A stretch of DNA of 64,000 bases, from contig JAWKQO010000002.1 in the NCBI GenBank assembly GCA_041390105.1, forward strand, positions 868,001 to 932,000, written 5' to 3'. Under the pieces are notes generated by a model. The model was given only the letters and a program-made list of their open reading frames with translations, was not told the DNA's origin and made no database searches. The stretch's first letter is position 1. Each line of letters opens with the position of its first letter. Position numbers and translations under genes: made by a program. Positions 18,106 through 26,332 of the stretch are shown here, in pieces. The stretch is from Gemmatimonadota bacterium. Its GTDB lineage: Bacteria; Gemmatimonadota; Gemmatimonadetes; Longimicrobiales; Gaopeijiaceae.

Positions 18106-19725
18106 ATGCGTCGTACCTTCTTGGCTACCCTGCTGCTGGCCTTGGCCCTTCCCTCCCTGCAAGGCCTGTCCGCCCAGGAACAGCGCAGGTCCCGACAGTT
18201 GCGTCGTCTCCAGGACGAGGCCCTGACGCTGGTCGATGCCCGCGCCAAGCAGGTCCAGGAGATCGTGGACATGGTCTTCTCGTTCGGCGAGCTCGGTATG
18301 CAGGAGTTCGAGACGTCGAGATACCTGACCGGCATTCTCGAGGAGAACGGCTTCACGGTGGAGCGCGGCGTCGCCGGGATGCCCACGGCCTGGGTGGCGC
18401 GCTGGGGGTCGGGCAAGCCCGTGCTGGCGCTGGGTTCCGACATCGACGGTATTCCGCAGTCGAACCAGAAACCCGGTGTCGGCTACCGGGATCCGATCCT
18501 GTCCATGGCCCCCGGGCACGGTGAAGGGCACAACTCGGGACAAGCCGTCAACATCGTGGCGGCCCTGGCGGTCAAGGAGATCATGGAGCGCGAGAACCTG
18601 CCCGGTACCCTCATGCTCTGGCCGGGAATCGCAGAAGAGCAGCTGGGGAGCAAAGCGTTCCTGGTGCGCTCCGGGGTCTTCGACGACGTCGATGTGACGT
18701 TGTTTACGCACGTTTCCAACAACTTCAGCGTCTCTTGGGGTCAGTCCGGGGCCAACGCCCTCGTCTCCGCGCAGTTCCGCTTCCGCGGTGAGACCGCACA
18801 CTCGGCTGGCGCGCCCTGGCGGGGGCGCTCTGCGCTCGACGCGGTCATGCTGATGGCGCAGGCCTGGGAGTACAAGCGCGAGCATCTGCAGCCTGCGGCG
18901 CGCTCCCACTACGTCATCGTCGAGGGTGGAGATCAACCCAACGTGGTTCCCCAGTGGGCCACCATCTGGTTCTACTTCCGCGAGCGGGACTACGAGAAGG
19001 TCACCGAGATGTACGACGCGGCGAAGAAGATGGCCGAGGGGGCGGCGCTCATGACCGGCGCCACGGTCGATACCATCATGACGATCGGATCAGCCTGGAG
19101 CGGGCACTTCAACAAGGCCGTGGCCGAAGTGACCTACGACAATATCAAGCGCGTGGGTCTTCCGACCTGGGACGAGGCTGATCTTGCCCTGGCCAGGTCG
19201 ATCCAACGGGAGTTGGGGAGCGAGGAGGAAGGCCTGGCCACCGAGGTCGGCAACCTGGGAGGACCCGTCGACATGCGGCGCTCTCTCGGCGGTGGCTCCG
19301 ACGACATCGGAGACATCTCATGGAATGTCCCCACGGTGACGCTGCGCTTCCCCTCCAACGTACCGGGTACGCCCGGTCACAACTGGTCGAACGGCATCGC
19401 GATGGCCACGCCGATCGCGCACAAGGGTGCGCTGGCCGGTGCCAAGGTGCAGGCCCTGACGCTGTTGGACCTCGTGATGCGCCCCGAGGTGGTGGCGGAT
19501 GCCTGGACCTACTTCCGCGACGTGCAGACCAAGGACACGAAGTACACGCCCTTCATCCTGCCCACCGATCAGCCGGCCATCTGGCTCAACGCGGACATCA
19601 TGGAGCAGTACCGCGAAGAGATGCGCAAGTACTACTACGATCCGAGCCGCTACCCGACCTACCTGGAGCAGCTCGGCATCGAGTATCCCACCATCCGTAC
19701 GCGGGCGGTGAGCGACGGGCGCTAG
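18106..19725 (+). CDS. Secreted M20 family amidohydrolase
   Basis: Exported zinc-dependent amidohydrolase/peptidase of 539 residues, resembling p-aminobenzoyl-glutamate hydrolase (AbgB-like) and related M20 proteins. A clear signal peptide (MRRTFLATLLLALALPSLQGLSAQ) is followed by GELGMQEFETSRYL, the metal-site segments LGSDIDGIP and GHGEGHNSG, the active-site acid region GIAEEQLGSKAFL and the lid domain FRFRGETAHSAGAPWRGRSALDAV. The C-terminal metal ligand region is PGTPGHNWSNG. A GGAGGA site sits 5 bases before ATG 18106. The last 60 residues (PRYPTYLEQLGIEYP region) extend past the usual fold. It probably stands alone, with a terminator 61 bases after its stop. The natural substrate cannot be named. 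Confidence 0.9.
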   Translation: MRRTFLATLLLALALPSLQGLSAQEQRRSRQLRRLQDEALTLVDARAKQVQEIVDMVFSFGELGMQEFETSRYLTGILEENGFTVERGVAGMPTAWVARWGSGKPVLALGSDIDGIPQSNQKPGVGYRDPILSMAPGHGEGHNSGQAVNIVAALAVKEIMERENLPGTLMLWPGIAEEQLGSKAFLVRSGVFDDVDVTLFTHVSNNFSVSWGQSGANALVSAQFRFRGETAHSAGAPWRGRSALDAVMLMAQAWEYKREHLQPAARSHYVIVEGGDQPNVVPQWATIWFYFRERDYEKVTEMYDAAKKMAEGAALMTGATVDTIMTIGSAWSGHFNKAVAEVTYDNIKRVGLPTWDEADLALARSIQRELGSEEEGLATEVGNLGGPVDMRRSLGGGSDDIGDISWNVPTVTLRFPSNVPGTPGHNWSNGIAMATPIAHKGALAGAKVQALTLLDLVMRPEVVADAWTYFRDVQTKDTKYTPFILPTDQPAIWLNADIMEQYREEMRKYYYDPSRYPTYLEQLGIEYPTIRTRAVSDGR

Positions 19726-19786
19726 GAGGCGGCAAGCCTGGCGGTGCGGCCGGGCGGCGGGGATCCGCCGGCCGAGCCGGCCCAGG

Positions 19787-19835
19787 GACGGCGGCGCGCC
19801 CCGGAGGTCGGAGGGCGCCGCCGTCCGCGTTTTTG
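19787..19835 (+). terminator. Rho-independent terminator after the M20 gene
   Basis: Perfect 11-base arms GACGGCGGCGC (19787-19797) and GCGCCGCCGTC (19815-19825) with a 17-base loop, followed by CGCG and a run of five T (19830-19834). Orientation and position fit termination of the amidohydrolase transcript before the CBS gene. Confidence 0.8.
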
Positions 19836-19928
19836 CTTGGAGAAGCATGGCCCCCGTCGTACCATGGAAGGACGCTCCCCCGGGTTCCCAGACGGCTGCC
19901 GCCACATCCGTGGCAAGGAGGCGACCCC

Positions 19929-20360
19929 ATGCGGATGCGCGATGTTCTCGGCCCCAAGGGCCAGCAGGTCTTCACGATCTCGGCTGACGCGACCCTCCAC
20001 GACGCGATCCGCACCCTCGTCCAGCGCAACATCGGATCCTTGATGGTCGTCGCAGGTGGGCAGATCTGCGGGATCATCACCGAACGCGATATCCTGCGGC
20101 GCGCGGCCATCGCGCCAGCGGGGCTTCGGGAGGACAAGGTCCGGGATACCATGACCGGGCAGCTCCTGACAGCCGGCATGGACGACGGGATGCATGAGGC
20201 CATGGATCTGATGACGCGCCATCGTGTGCGCCATCTCCCCATCGTGGAGAACGGAGAGATTCGCGGACTCATCTCGATCGGGGACGTCGTGTTGGCGTGC
20301 TTGAACGCCGTGGAGTTCGAAAACCAGCAGATGCACAACTACATCCACGGGATGGCCTAG
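19929..20360 (+). CDS. CBS domain-pair protein
   Basis: Stand-alone protein of 143 residues built of two CBS motifs (about 7-62 and 74-128), with the typical strand-helix units NIGSLMVVAGGQICGIITERDILR and RVRHLPIVENGEIRGLISIGDVV. Such proteins bind adenosyl nucleotides and regulate other enzymes or sense energy state. The C-terminus ENQQMHNYIHGMA is the common tail of this bacterial family. ATG 19929 is chosen for the AAGGAGG site 7 bases before it; a second in-frame ATG lies 6 bases later. A terminator separates it from the upstream gene and it converges with the TauE/SafE gene, so it is likely monocistronic. Confidence 0.9.
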   Translation: MRMRDVLGPKGQQVFTISADATLHDAIRTLVQRNIGSLMVVAGGQICGIITERDILRRAAIAPAGLREDKVRDTMTGQLLTAGMDDGMHEAMDLMTRHRVRHLPIVENGEIRGLISIGDVVLACLNAVEFENQQMHNYIHGMA

Positions 20361-20383
20361 GCCAGTTCTGCACAGGTGGGGTG

Positions 20384-20404
20384 CCGCGCGCAGGAGGCGC
20401 GCGG
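20384..20404. terminator. GC hairpin between convergent CBS and TauE/SafE genes
   Basis: Perfect 8-base arms CCGCGCGC and GCGCGCGG with a 5-base loop lie in the 108-base gap between convergent genes. There is no T-run on either strand, so a bidirectional terminator is only a suggestion. Confidence 0.35.
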
Positions 20405-20468
20405 GCCCTGAGGGAAGGAACGACGGTGAGGGCGGGCTTCTTTCCGGTGGAGGGGAGCCCGCTCCCCT

Positions 20469-21218
20469 TCAGGTCAGGAAGAGCCGAAGCGCCATCACCA
20501 CGACGGCCACGAGCACGACACGCTTGATCCAGACGTGCCCTTTCAGCACGCTCAAGCGGACGCCGAGCAGCCCACCCAGCAGGTTGCCCGCAGCCAGCGC
20601 CGTGCCCAGCCGCCAATCGACCATATCGTTGCGTGCGAAGGTGATCAGGGCCGGGACCGTGAAGCCCAGCACCACCAGGACCTTCAGGGCATTGCCGCGA
20701 ACGAGGTCGAAGCCGGCCCAGGTGGTGGCCGCCAGGAGCAGGAAGCCCACGCCGACCTGGATGAAGCCGCCGTACATGCCGATCGCCAGGAACGCGGCTG
20801 CCAACGCGGATCTGGCCAGCAGGCCCTGTGGGACCGAGGCGTCCTCGCCGGGATTCTTGGCGCCCAGCGGGTCCCAGATCGTCCAGATCGCCACGACCAG
20901 CATGATCCCGGCGATGATGTTCTCGAGGACGGCATCTCCCATCCGAGTGGCCAACCAGGAGCCGAGGAGAGCCCCTATGATCGCAGGAGCGACGGTGAAG
21001 CCGGCCCAGCGCCAGGGAAGCAGCCTGTGCCGACTGAACCCCCACACGGCCCCCACGTTCTGCACCAGGATGGCGACGCGATTGGTGCCGTTGGCCACCG
21101 TGGCCGGTAGCCCCAGGAAGATCAGAACGGGAAGCGTGAGCATGGAGCCGCCGCCAGCCAGCACGTTCAGCGTGCCGGCCAGGCAGCCTACCAGGAAGAG
21201 CAGGATGAGGGGGGACAT
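20469..21218 (-). CDS. Sulfite exporter TauE/SafE family membrane protein
   Basis: Polytopic membrane protein of 249 residues with about eight hydrophobic helices arranged as two similar halves. The first half holds FLVGCLAGTLNVLAGGGSMLTLPVLIFLGLPATVANGTNRVAIL; the second holds AIGMYGGFIQVGVGFLLLAATTWAGFDLVRGNALKVLVVL. The glycine-rich AGGGS and YGGFIQVGVG segments are the family hallmarks. Members export sulfite, sulfoacetate or other organosulfur anions; the substrate here is not evident because no sulfur-metabolism gene is adjacent. It is transcribed away from the LON-domain gene and converges with the CBS gene. Confidence 0.9.
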   Translation of the reverse strand: MSPLILLFLVGCLAGTLNVLAGGGSMLTLPVLIFLGLPATVANGTNRVAILVQNVGAVWGFSRHRLLPWRWAGFTVAPAIIGALLGSWLATRMGDAVLENIIAGIMLVVAIWTIWDPLGAKNPGEDASVPQGLLARSALAAAFLAIGMYGGFIQVGVGFLLLAATTWAGFDLVRGNALKVLVVLGFTVPALITFARNDMVDWRLGTALAAGNLLGGLLGVRLSVLKGHVWIKRVVLVAVVVMALRLFLT

Positions 21219-21371
21219 GCGCCGGCAAGCTAGCCTCTGGGCCTCTCCGCACCAGGGCCAGGGAAACGCCCCCGGAAGCAGAGGCGGTGCCCCACCCCAG
21301 TGCCCGGTGCATGGAGCCCTCCGCGCCTGGGCCGCCGGAACGGAGGCACGGACCTCGCTGTATGGCTAGCC

Positions 21372-22016
21372 ATGGAGCGCCTCTCACTGATTCCACTGCC
21401 CTTCGTGCCGTTTCCCGGTACCGTCATCCAGCTGCAGCTCGCGGACGAACGGGCCCGGGAGGCGTTCCAGGACTGCGCCGACCACGGTCGGGCCCTGGGG
21501 TTCATCTTCCACGACGAGGCGCGCTTCGGGCCGTTCCGCTTCGAGGAGGGTGGAGTCGGCGTCTCCGCGGAGATCCGAGCCGTCCAGGGCGCGGAATCAG
21601 GCGGACCGCGCGTCATCGCCCAGACCACCGGTCGCTTCGTGTTGGTCGACTCCCTGGTCGTTGCGGGTCTCTTCCTCGAAGTCGTTGCCGAGCCCTATGT
21701 GGACGAAGCGGATCAGGGAGAGGAGATCATCCAGCGGCGCGAGCAGACGCTGCAACTCTTCCGGTCGGCCTTGCGCGCCCTGCCGGGGGCTCGGCGTGCG
21801 TTGCCCCGCCTCGATTGCCAGCGCGACGTCTCGTTCCGGATGGCTCCCTCGGTGGGCGCCGGCGCAGGGTGGAAGCAGCGCTTGCTCGAGATGCGGGACG
21901 AGCGACGGCGTCTGGACCGACTCGACTCGGTGTTCCTCCAGACGATCGCGCGCTACCGGGCCCCAGTGGTGGACCGAGGTCCGAGCGACGAGCGGGACCC
22001 CGAGAAGCCAGTCTGA
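21372..22016 (+). CDS. LON substrate-binding domain protein
   Basis: A 214-residue stand-alone version of the N-terminal domain of Lon protease: LIPLPFVPFPGTVIQLQLADERAREAFQDC, ALGFIFHDE, and a C-terminal helical part (EEIIQRREQTLQLFRSALRAL). It lacks any AAA+ or protease domain. Such short proteins are widespread and of uncertain function; a role in binding damaged or substrate proteins is assumed from Lon. ATG 21372 is chosen because the conserved domain begins within a few residues; the frame is open up to 21300. It converges with the L,D-transpeptidase gene 10 bases away. Confidence 0.82.
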   Translation: MERLSLIPLPFVPFPGTVIQLQLADERAREAFQDCADHGRALGFIFHDEARFGPFRFEEGGVGVSAEIRAVQGAESGGPRVIAQTTGRFVLVDSLVVAGLFLEVVAEPYVDEADQGEEIIQRREQTLQLFRSALRALPGARRALPRLDCQRDVSFRMAPSVGAGAGWKQRLLEMRDERRRLDRLDSVFLQTIARYRAPVVDRGPSDERDPEKPV

Positions 22017-22026
22017 CGCGCGCCGT

Positions 22027-22992
22027 TCACAGGCACCCACCGGCGGGAGCGTCGGCGGGTACCGAGCCACCCCACCCATAGATGTCAGGGAGACGACGCG
22101 GGCCGTCCGGGCCTGGCACCTCGAGGTCGTAGCGAACCACGACGCGCGTTCCCAGCGGTGCATGGTAGTAGATTCGCCACATGGCGGCTTCCGAAACGCC
22201 GATGCACCCGTTCGAGTAGGCTTTTCCGAGCGTCTCCAGGTTGGTGGTGGGATGGATCAGCTGACCCATGCGCCGGCCGTCCAGCTCTGGCTCCAGCCAG
22301 GGAATCCTGGGCAAGCCGGTGACCTGACCGTCGTCACGGCGTGTGACGTCGTAACGGTGGTTGTCCACCGGATTGCGGAACACGGGGCTCTTCTCGATGC
22401 GCACGATCCTGCCCGATCCCGGCAGGGTGCGCAGATCGACCTCACGCCCCGCCATCTCCAAGTAGCGCGTCCGGTCCTGACCGATGCGCACGGGGAAGGA
22501 GAAGCGTTCCCGATCGCTCTCTAAGATGCGCAGCCTGAACTCTGGAATATTCACGTCGATGACCGTGGCTGCCATCACCGCGCGCAGGGAGTCCGCCTGA
22601 GCGACCGTGGGAAGGGCGAGGGTATCGCCCGCGCGCAGCGCCAACAGGGCCTGCGGATCCGGGGAGAACTCTCCGCGCTCCATCATCCGGTAGTAGTCGG
22701 TGTCCATCAGTCGCTCGATGAGCCACGGATTCGCGCGTACCAGGAGGTGCTCATCGACGGGAAACGGTACGCGCGCCTCGGCATCCGCCAGCAACGTGTC
22801 CATGTACTCGAAGTACTCGCGGATCGGCACGTCGCGCTCGATCGCGATTAGCCGCGGCTCGGGCTCCCCCGTGAGGCGGTGACTGGCCAGGGCACGCGCG
22901 CCGCCCGGGTTCCCTTCACCGCGAATGCACGCCGCCGCCAGTGTGATTCCGAGGAGGGAGAGGGTGCTCCAGGCCGTGCGGCGCCGGGTCAT
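22027..22992 (-). CDS. L,D-transpeptidase (YkuD) lipoprotein
   Basis: Periplasmic lipoprotein of 321 residues. The N-terminus has a signal with lipobox LAAAC (Cys22). A middle part with NPWLIERLMDTDYYRMM and LRAGDTLALP resembles a LysM-like or linker domain. The YkuD catalytic domain follows (residues about 170-300), with VFRNPVDNHRYDVTRR, the conserved His of LIHPTTN and SNGCIGVS (Cys263 as nucleophile). It should form 3-3 cross-links in peptidoglycan or attach proteins to it. Its ATG overlaps the stop of the ABC-2 permease as ATGA, so the transpeptidase is translationally coupled to an exporter. Confidence 0.9.
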   Translation of the reverse strand: MTRRRTAWSTLSLLGITLAAACIRGEGNPGGARALASHRLTGEPEPRLIAIERDVPIREYFEYMDTLLADAEARVPFPVDEHLLVRANPWLIERLMDTDYYRMMERGEFSPDPQALLALRAGDTLALPTVAQADSLRAVMAATVIDVNIPEFRLRILESDRERFSFPVRIGQDRTRYLEMAGREVDLRTLPGSGRIVRIEKSPVFRNPVDNHRYDVTRRDDGQVTGLPRIPWLEPELDGRRMGQLIHPTTNLETLGKAYSNGCIGVSEAAMWRIYYHAPLGTRVVVRYDLEVPGPDGPRRLPDIYGWGGSVPADAPAGGCL

Positions 22993-24020
22993 TGCCAGCG
23001 AAAGATGCGCAGGGCCGCCAAGAACGCCACGAGAGTCCAGGCCGCCAGTATCGTCAGGGGCCCGAGGATTCCCGCAACGCCGGCACCCTCCAGCATGACT
23101 GCCCGTAAGGCGTCGTTCACCGCCGTGAGCGGAAGTGCGCGGATCACGGGCTGCACCACGTCCGGGAACAGCGCGTAGGAGAAGAAGACGCCGGAGAGGA
23201 TCCACATCGGCATCATCACGAGGTTCATGAGACCCGAGACACCTTCGATGGTGCGAGCCCGGCTGGCGGTGAGCAGGCCCAGGGCAGCGAATGCGAACGC
23301 ACCCATCACGGCGACCAGGAGCACGGTTCCGATGCTACCGCGCACGGGCACCCGGAATAGAAGGACGCCGAACCCCAGGAGGACCGCCACCTCCAACGTC
23401 AGGAACATCAGGCGGAACAGGATCTGAGCCAGCAAGAAATCACGCTTGCGCATCGGTGATGCCAGGAGCCGCTTGAGCAGCTTCTTCTGCCGCATCTGCG
23501 CGATACCGAACCCGATCCCCCACATGCTGGTGCCCATGATGTTCATGCCCAGCAGGCCCGGAAGCACGAAGTCGATATAGCGACTCCCCCGTTCGGCGAC
23601 GCGGATCTCTTGTACGGGCACCGCGGGCGGCTGTCCCGCCGCCCGCTGCAGCGCGCGCTCGGTGAGGGCGCGGGCCAAGCGGCTTTCCTCTCGTGTGGAG
23701 TCGTATTGGAGCGTGATCGGCGACCCCGGGCGCACCAGCATCGCGACCTCTCCCGTGCGCAAGGCGAGGCGGGCACTGTCTTCCGATTGAACGGTCGCCA
23801 GCAGGTCGGGGTCACTGCTCAGATCTCGCGCGAGCGCTTCGGCGCCCACGCCCGCCACAACGCCGACCCGGACCGGCTTGGGCGCCGTGTTTCGGAAGGC
23901 GATGCCCAGCGCCATGGCCAGGAGGAGCGGGAAGAGGAACACCCAGAACACGGCTTCCGGCTCCCGGATGAACTCACGAAAGCGCCATAGGGTGAGTTGG
24001 ACGAGCGGATGTTCACTCAT
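22989..24020 (-). CDS. ABC-2 type transporter permease
   Basis: Membrane subunit of an ABC exporter, 343 residues. A first helix lies at about 25-43 (VFWVFLFPLLLAMALGIAF), then a periplasmic domain (about 45-165), then five helices (about 166-340) with GLLGMNIMGTSMWGIGFGIAQMRQKKLLKRLLASPM, the typical ABC-2 amphipathic coupling segment. It overlaps the ATPase gene by 8 bases and the L,D-transpeptidase gene by 4. The YadH/DrrB-like form does not reveal the cargo; export of lipids, polysaccharide or toxic compounds is usual. Confidence 0.9.
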   Translation of the reverse strand: MSEHPLVQLTLWRFREFIREPEAVFWVFLFPLLLAMALGIAFRNTAPKPVRVGVVAGVGAEALARDLSSDPDLLATVQSEDSARLALRTGEVAMLVRPGSPITLQYDSTREESRLARALTERALQRAAGQPPAVPVQEIRVAERGSRYIDFVLPGLLGMNIMGTSMWGIGFGIAQMRQKKLLKRLLASPMRKRDFLLAQILFRLMFLTLEVAVLLGFGVLLFRVPVRGSIGTVLLVAVMGAFAFAALGLLTASRARTIEGVSGLMNLVMMPMWILSGVFFSYALFPDVVQPVIRALPLTAVNDALRAVMLEGAGVAGILGPLTILAAWTLVAFLAALRIFRWQ

Positions 24021-24963
24021 CGCGCAGGTGCCGGCCGGTCAGTTGCAGGAATACGTCTTCGAGCGTCGCATGATGGGTGGTGAGTTCGCTCAGCTCCATC
24101 TGCTCTGTCTCCAAGGCCCGCATGAGGGCGGGAACGACCTCGTGCGCTCGTTCGGCGGTCAGACGGACCCGCCCGCTCACGACCTGCGCCGATCTCACGC
24201 TGGGGAGTGCCTCCCAGAACGAAGGGGCGCGCTCGACCCCGTTGCGCAGGGCGAACTCCAGCACGTGCTCCGCCGCCAAAGAGGCGATGAGGTCGCGGGG
24301 AGTGCCCAACGCGATCAGCCGACCCTGATCCATGATGACCACGCGATCACAGAGTCGTTCCGCCTCCTCCATGTAGTGGGTGGTCAACACGATCGACGTA
24401 CCGCGTGCACGCAGATCGTGGATGACGTCCCAGAGTTGGCGCCGTGACTGTGGATCCAGGCCCGTGGTGGGCTCGTCCAGGAAGAGGAGATCGGGGTCGC
24501 CCACCAGCGCGCAGGCGATGGCGAGGCGCTGGTGCTGGCCGCCGGAGAGGTTGCGCACCCAGGTGCGCGCTTTCTCCTCCAGTCGCACGAGGGCCATGAC
24601 CTCCCGCGTGCGCAGGCCACCGGCCTGGAAGGAGCCGAACAGATCGAGGATCTCGGTGACGCTGAGCTTCTCCGGCAGGCGCGTCTCCTGGAGCTGGGCG
24701 CCCAGCCGGCGTCGCAGCTCCGCCTCGTCGTGCGACCAATCCAAGCCCAGCACCCGGACCGTGCCCTCGTCTGCGGACTGCAGGCCCTGCAGGATCTCGA
24801 CCGTGGTGGTCTTGCCCGCCCCGTTGGGGCCGAGCAGTCCGAAGCACTCACCCCGGGAGACCTCCAGATCGAGGTGGTCCACTGCCGTGAGGGCGGCGAA
24901 TCGCTTGACCACCCCTTCACAGAGGAGGGCGGGAGCGTCGGCCGCTGGGGACGCGCCGTGCAT
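24013..24963 (-). CDS. ABC transporter ATP-binding protein (ABC-2 exporter)
   Basis: ATPase partner of the downstream ABC-2 permease, 316 residues. Walker A GPNGAGKTTT, signature LSGGQHQR, Walker B LLFLDEPTTGLD and H-loop LTTHYMEEAERLCDRV are all intact. A C-terminal extension (about 235-316) with ELTTHHATLEDVFLQLTGRHLRD is typical of DrrA/CcmA-like ATPases. ATG 24963 is chosen for length; the frame is open further upstream to 25092 but without domain content. The gap of 91 bases to the desaturase stop allows either co-transcription or a separate promoter. Confidence 0.92.
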   Translation of the reverse strand: MHGASPAADAPALLCEGVVKRFAALTAVDHLDLEVSRGECFGLLGPNGAGKTTTVEILQGLQSADEGTVRVLGLDWSHDEAELRRRLGAQLQETRLPEKLSVTEILDLFGSFQAGGLRTREVMALVRLEEKARTWVRNLSGGQHQRLAIACALVGDPDLLFLDEPTTGLDPQSRRQLWDVIHDLRARGTSIVLTTHYMEEAERLCDRVVIMDQGRLIALGTPRDLIASLAAEHVLEFALRNGVERAPSFWEALPSVRSAQVVSGRVRLTAERAHEVVPALMRALETEQMELSELTTHHATLEDVFLQLTGRHLRDE

Positions 24964-25054
24964 GCTTCGTTCCGGAAACAGGTGCGGCCCGACGCGCTCT
25001 GCGCCGGGCCGCTGGATGTACCCGCAGGGGGCGTCCGGGATTCCGGGTTCGCGG

Positions 25055-26104
25055 TCAGGCCGCCAGCGCCTGCTCCCGCGTCTTGAGGTCACGGAACCGG
25101 ATGAGGCGCTGGTTCTCCTCGTCCCAGAGCGTAAGCCGCAGAAGGCGCCACGAGTCCCGCAGACGGACCTTCGTGGCCTGCTGCAGCTGCGGCACGCCCT
25201 CGTGCGCGTCTTCGAGCTTGTAGTTCGGGATGAGCGCGCTCAGATGGTGCACGTGATGGAGGCCGATGTTGGCCGTGATCCACTGAAGTGGCTTGGGCAG
25301 CACCAGATGCGAGCTCCCGTGGATCGTCGCGTCGTAGTAGTTCCAGTCTTCGTGACGATGCCAGTAGGTGTCCTCGAACTGATGCTGCACGTAGAAGAGG
25401 TACACTCCCATGGTTCCCGCGAACATCGTGATGGGAACCTGGATCATCAGGAACTGCGTGAGCCCGATCGTGAAGGCCATGAACACGGTCACGCTGACCA
25501 GCGCCAGGTTCGTCCACCACACGCTACGCCAGGCCTGGGTCCAATCGCGGGGGATGTCCCAGGGATAGCGGTGCTTGATGACGAACAGGACCGTGGGACC
25601 GATCCCCAGAAGCACGAGCGGGTTGCGGTAGATGCGGTAGTAGAGCTTCTGGCCGCGGCTCATGGCCTGGTACTCGGACACCGTCTTGGTGGTCACGTCC
25701 CCGAACCCCCGGAAGTCGAGATCTCCGGAGTGGGCGTGGTGGATGGCGTGGGTGCGGCGCCAGTACTGATAGGGCACCAGCGTCAGGATCCCCACGCAGA
25801 ATCCGACGGCGTCACGCACCCGCCGTGACGAGAAGAACGACCCGTGCCCGCAGTCGTGCTGGATCATGAACAACCGCATGAGGAAGCCAGCGGTCGGGAA
25901 GGCCAGGAGGAGCGTGAGTCCGTAGTGGACCCGCAGGCTGAAGTACATCAGGGCCCAGAGCCCGAAGAAGCCCAGGGCCGAAACCACCAGTTGGCGCGTG
26001 CTGCGTGCGTCGTCGGCGCCCTTGTAGTCCGCGATCAGCGCATTCCACTGCGCTGGCGTCATGGGGCCTTGGCGCGAGGGGGTCTCGGTCGTGTGTTCTC
26101 CCAT
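25055..26104 (-). CDS. Fatty acid desaturase
   Basis: Membrane di-iron desaturase of 349 residues acting on acyl lipids or acyl-CoA, probably delta-12/omega-6 or related. The three histidine boxes are HDCGH (83-87), HAIHH (119-123) and GLHHVHH (about residue 290). Paired hydrophobic segments lie at about 40-80 and around residues 180-240. ATG 26104 is chosen because the region before it (to 26230) has no domain content and reads into the divergent promoter area. It is transcribed away from the BNR-repeat gene at 26333. Substrate and position of the double bond cannot be read from sequence. Confidence 0.9.
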   Translation of the reverse strand: MGEHTTETPSRQGPMTPAQWNALIADYKGADDARSTRQLVVSALGFFGLWALMYFSLRVHYGLTLLLAFPTAGFLMRLFMIQHDCGHGSFFSSRRVRDAVGFCVGILTLVPYQYWRRTHAIHHAHSGDLDFRGFGDVTTKTVSEYQAMSRGQKLYYRIYRNPLVLLGIGPTVLFVIKHRYPWDIPRDWTQAWRSVWWTNLALVSVTVFMAFTIGLTQFLMIQVPITMFAGTMGVYLFYVQHQFEDTYWHRHEDWNYYDATIHGSSHLVLPKPLQWITANIGLHHVHHLSALIPNYKLEDAHEGVPQLQQATKVRLRDSWRLLRLTLWDEENQRLIRFRDLKTREQALAA

Positions 26105-26332
26105 CGGAACAGCCGAACTCCGGTGAGGGTGGGTCGTGGGCTCGACGGCCGCGCCCAAGGTGGCCGCTCGGCAGGTCACGGTCAACGGTCGCGGAGGGGC
26201 GGGAATCCCGCCCTGCGGCCGCACGGGCACGCAAGCTCCGGTCCAGGCGATCGGCTCGGGCCCGGCTCATCGCCGCTTGTCCCTTGCGGCGGTGAGGTCT
26301 ACGCTGCTGGCGGACCGCCAAAGGAGACCGCC

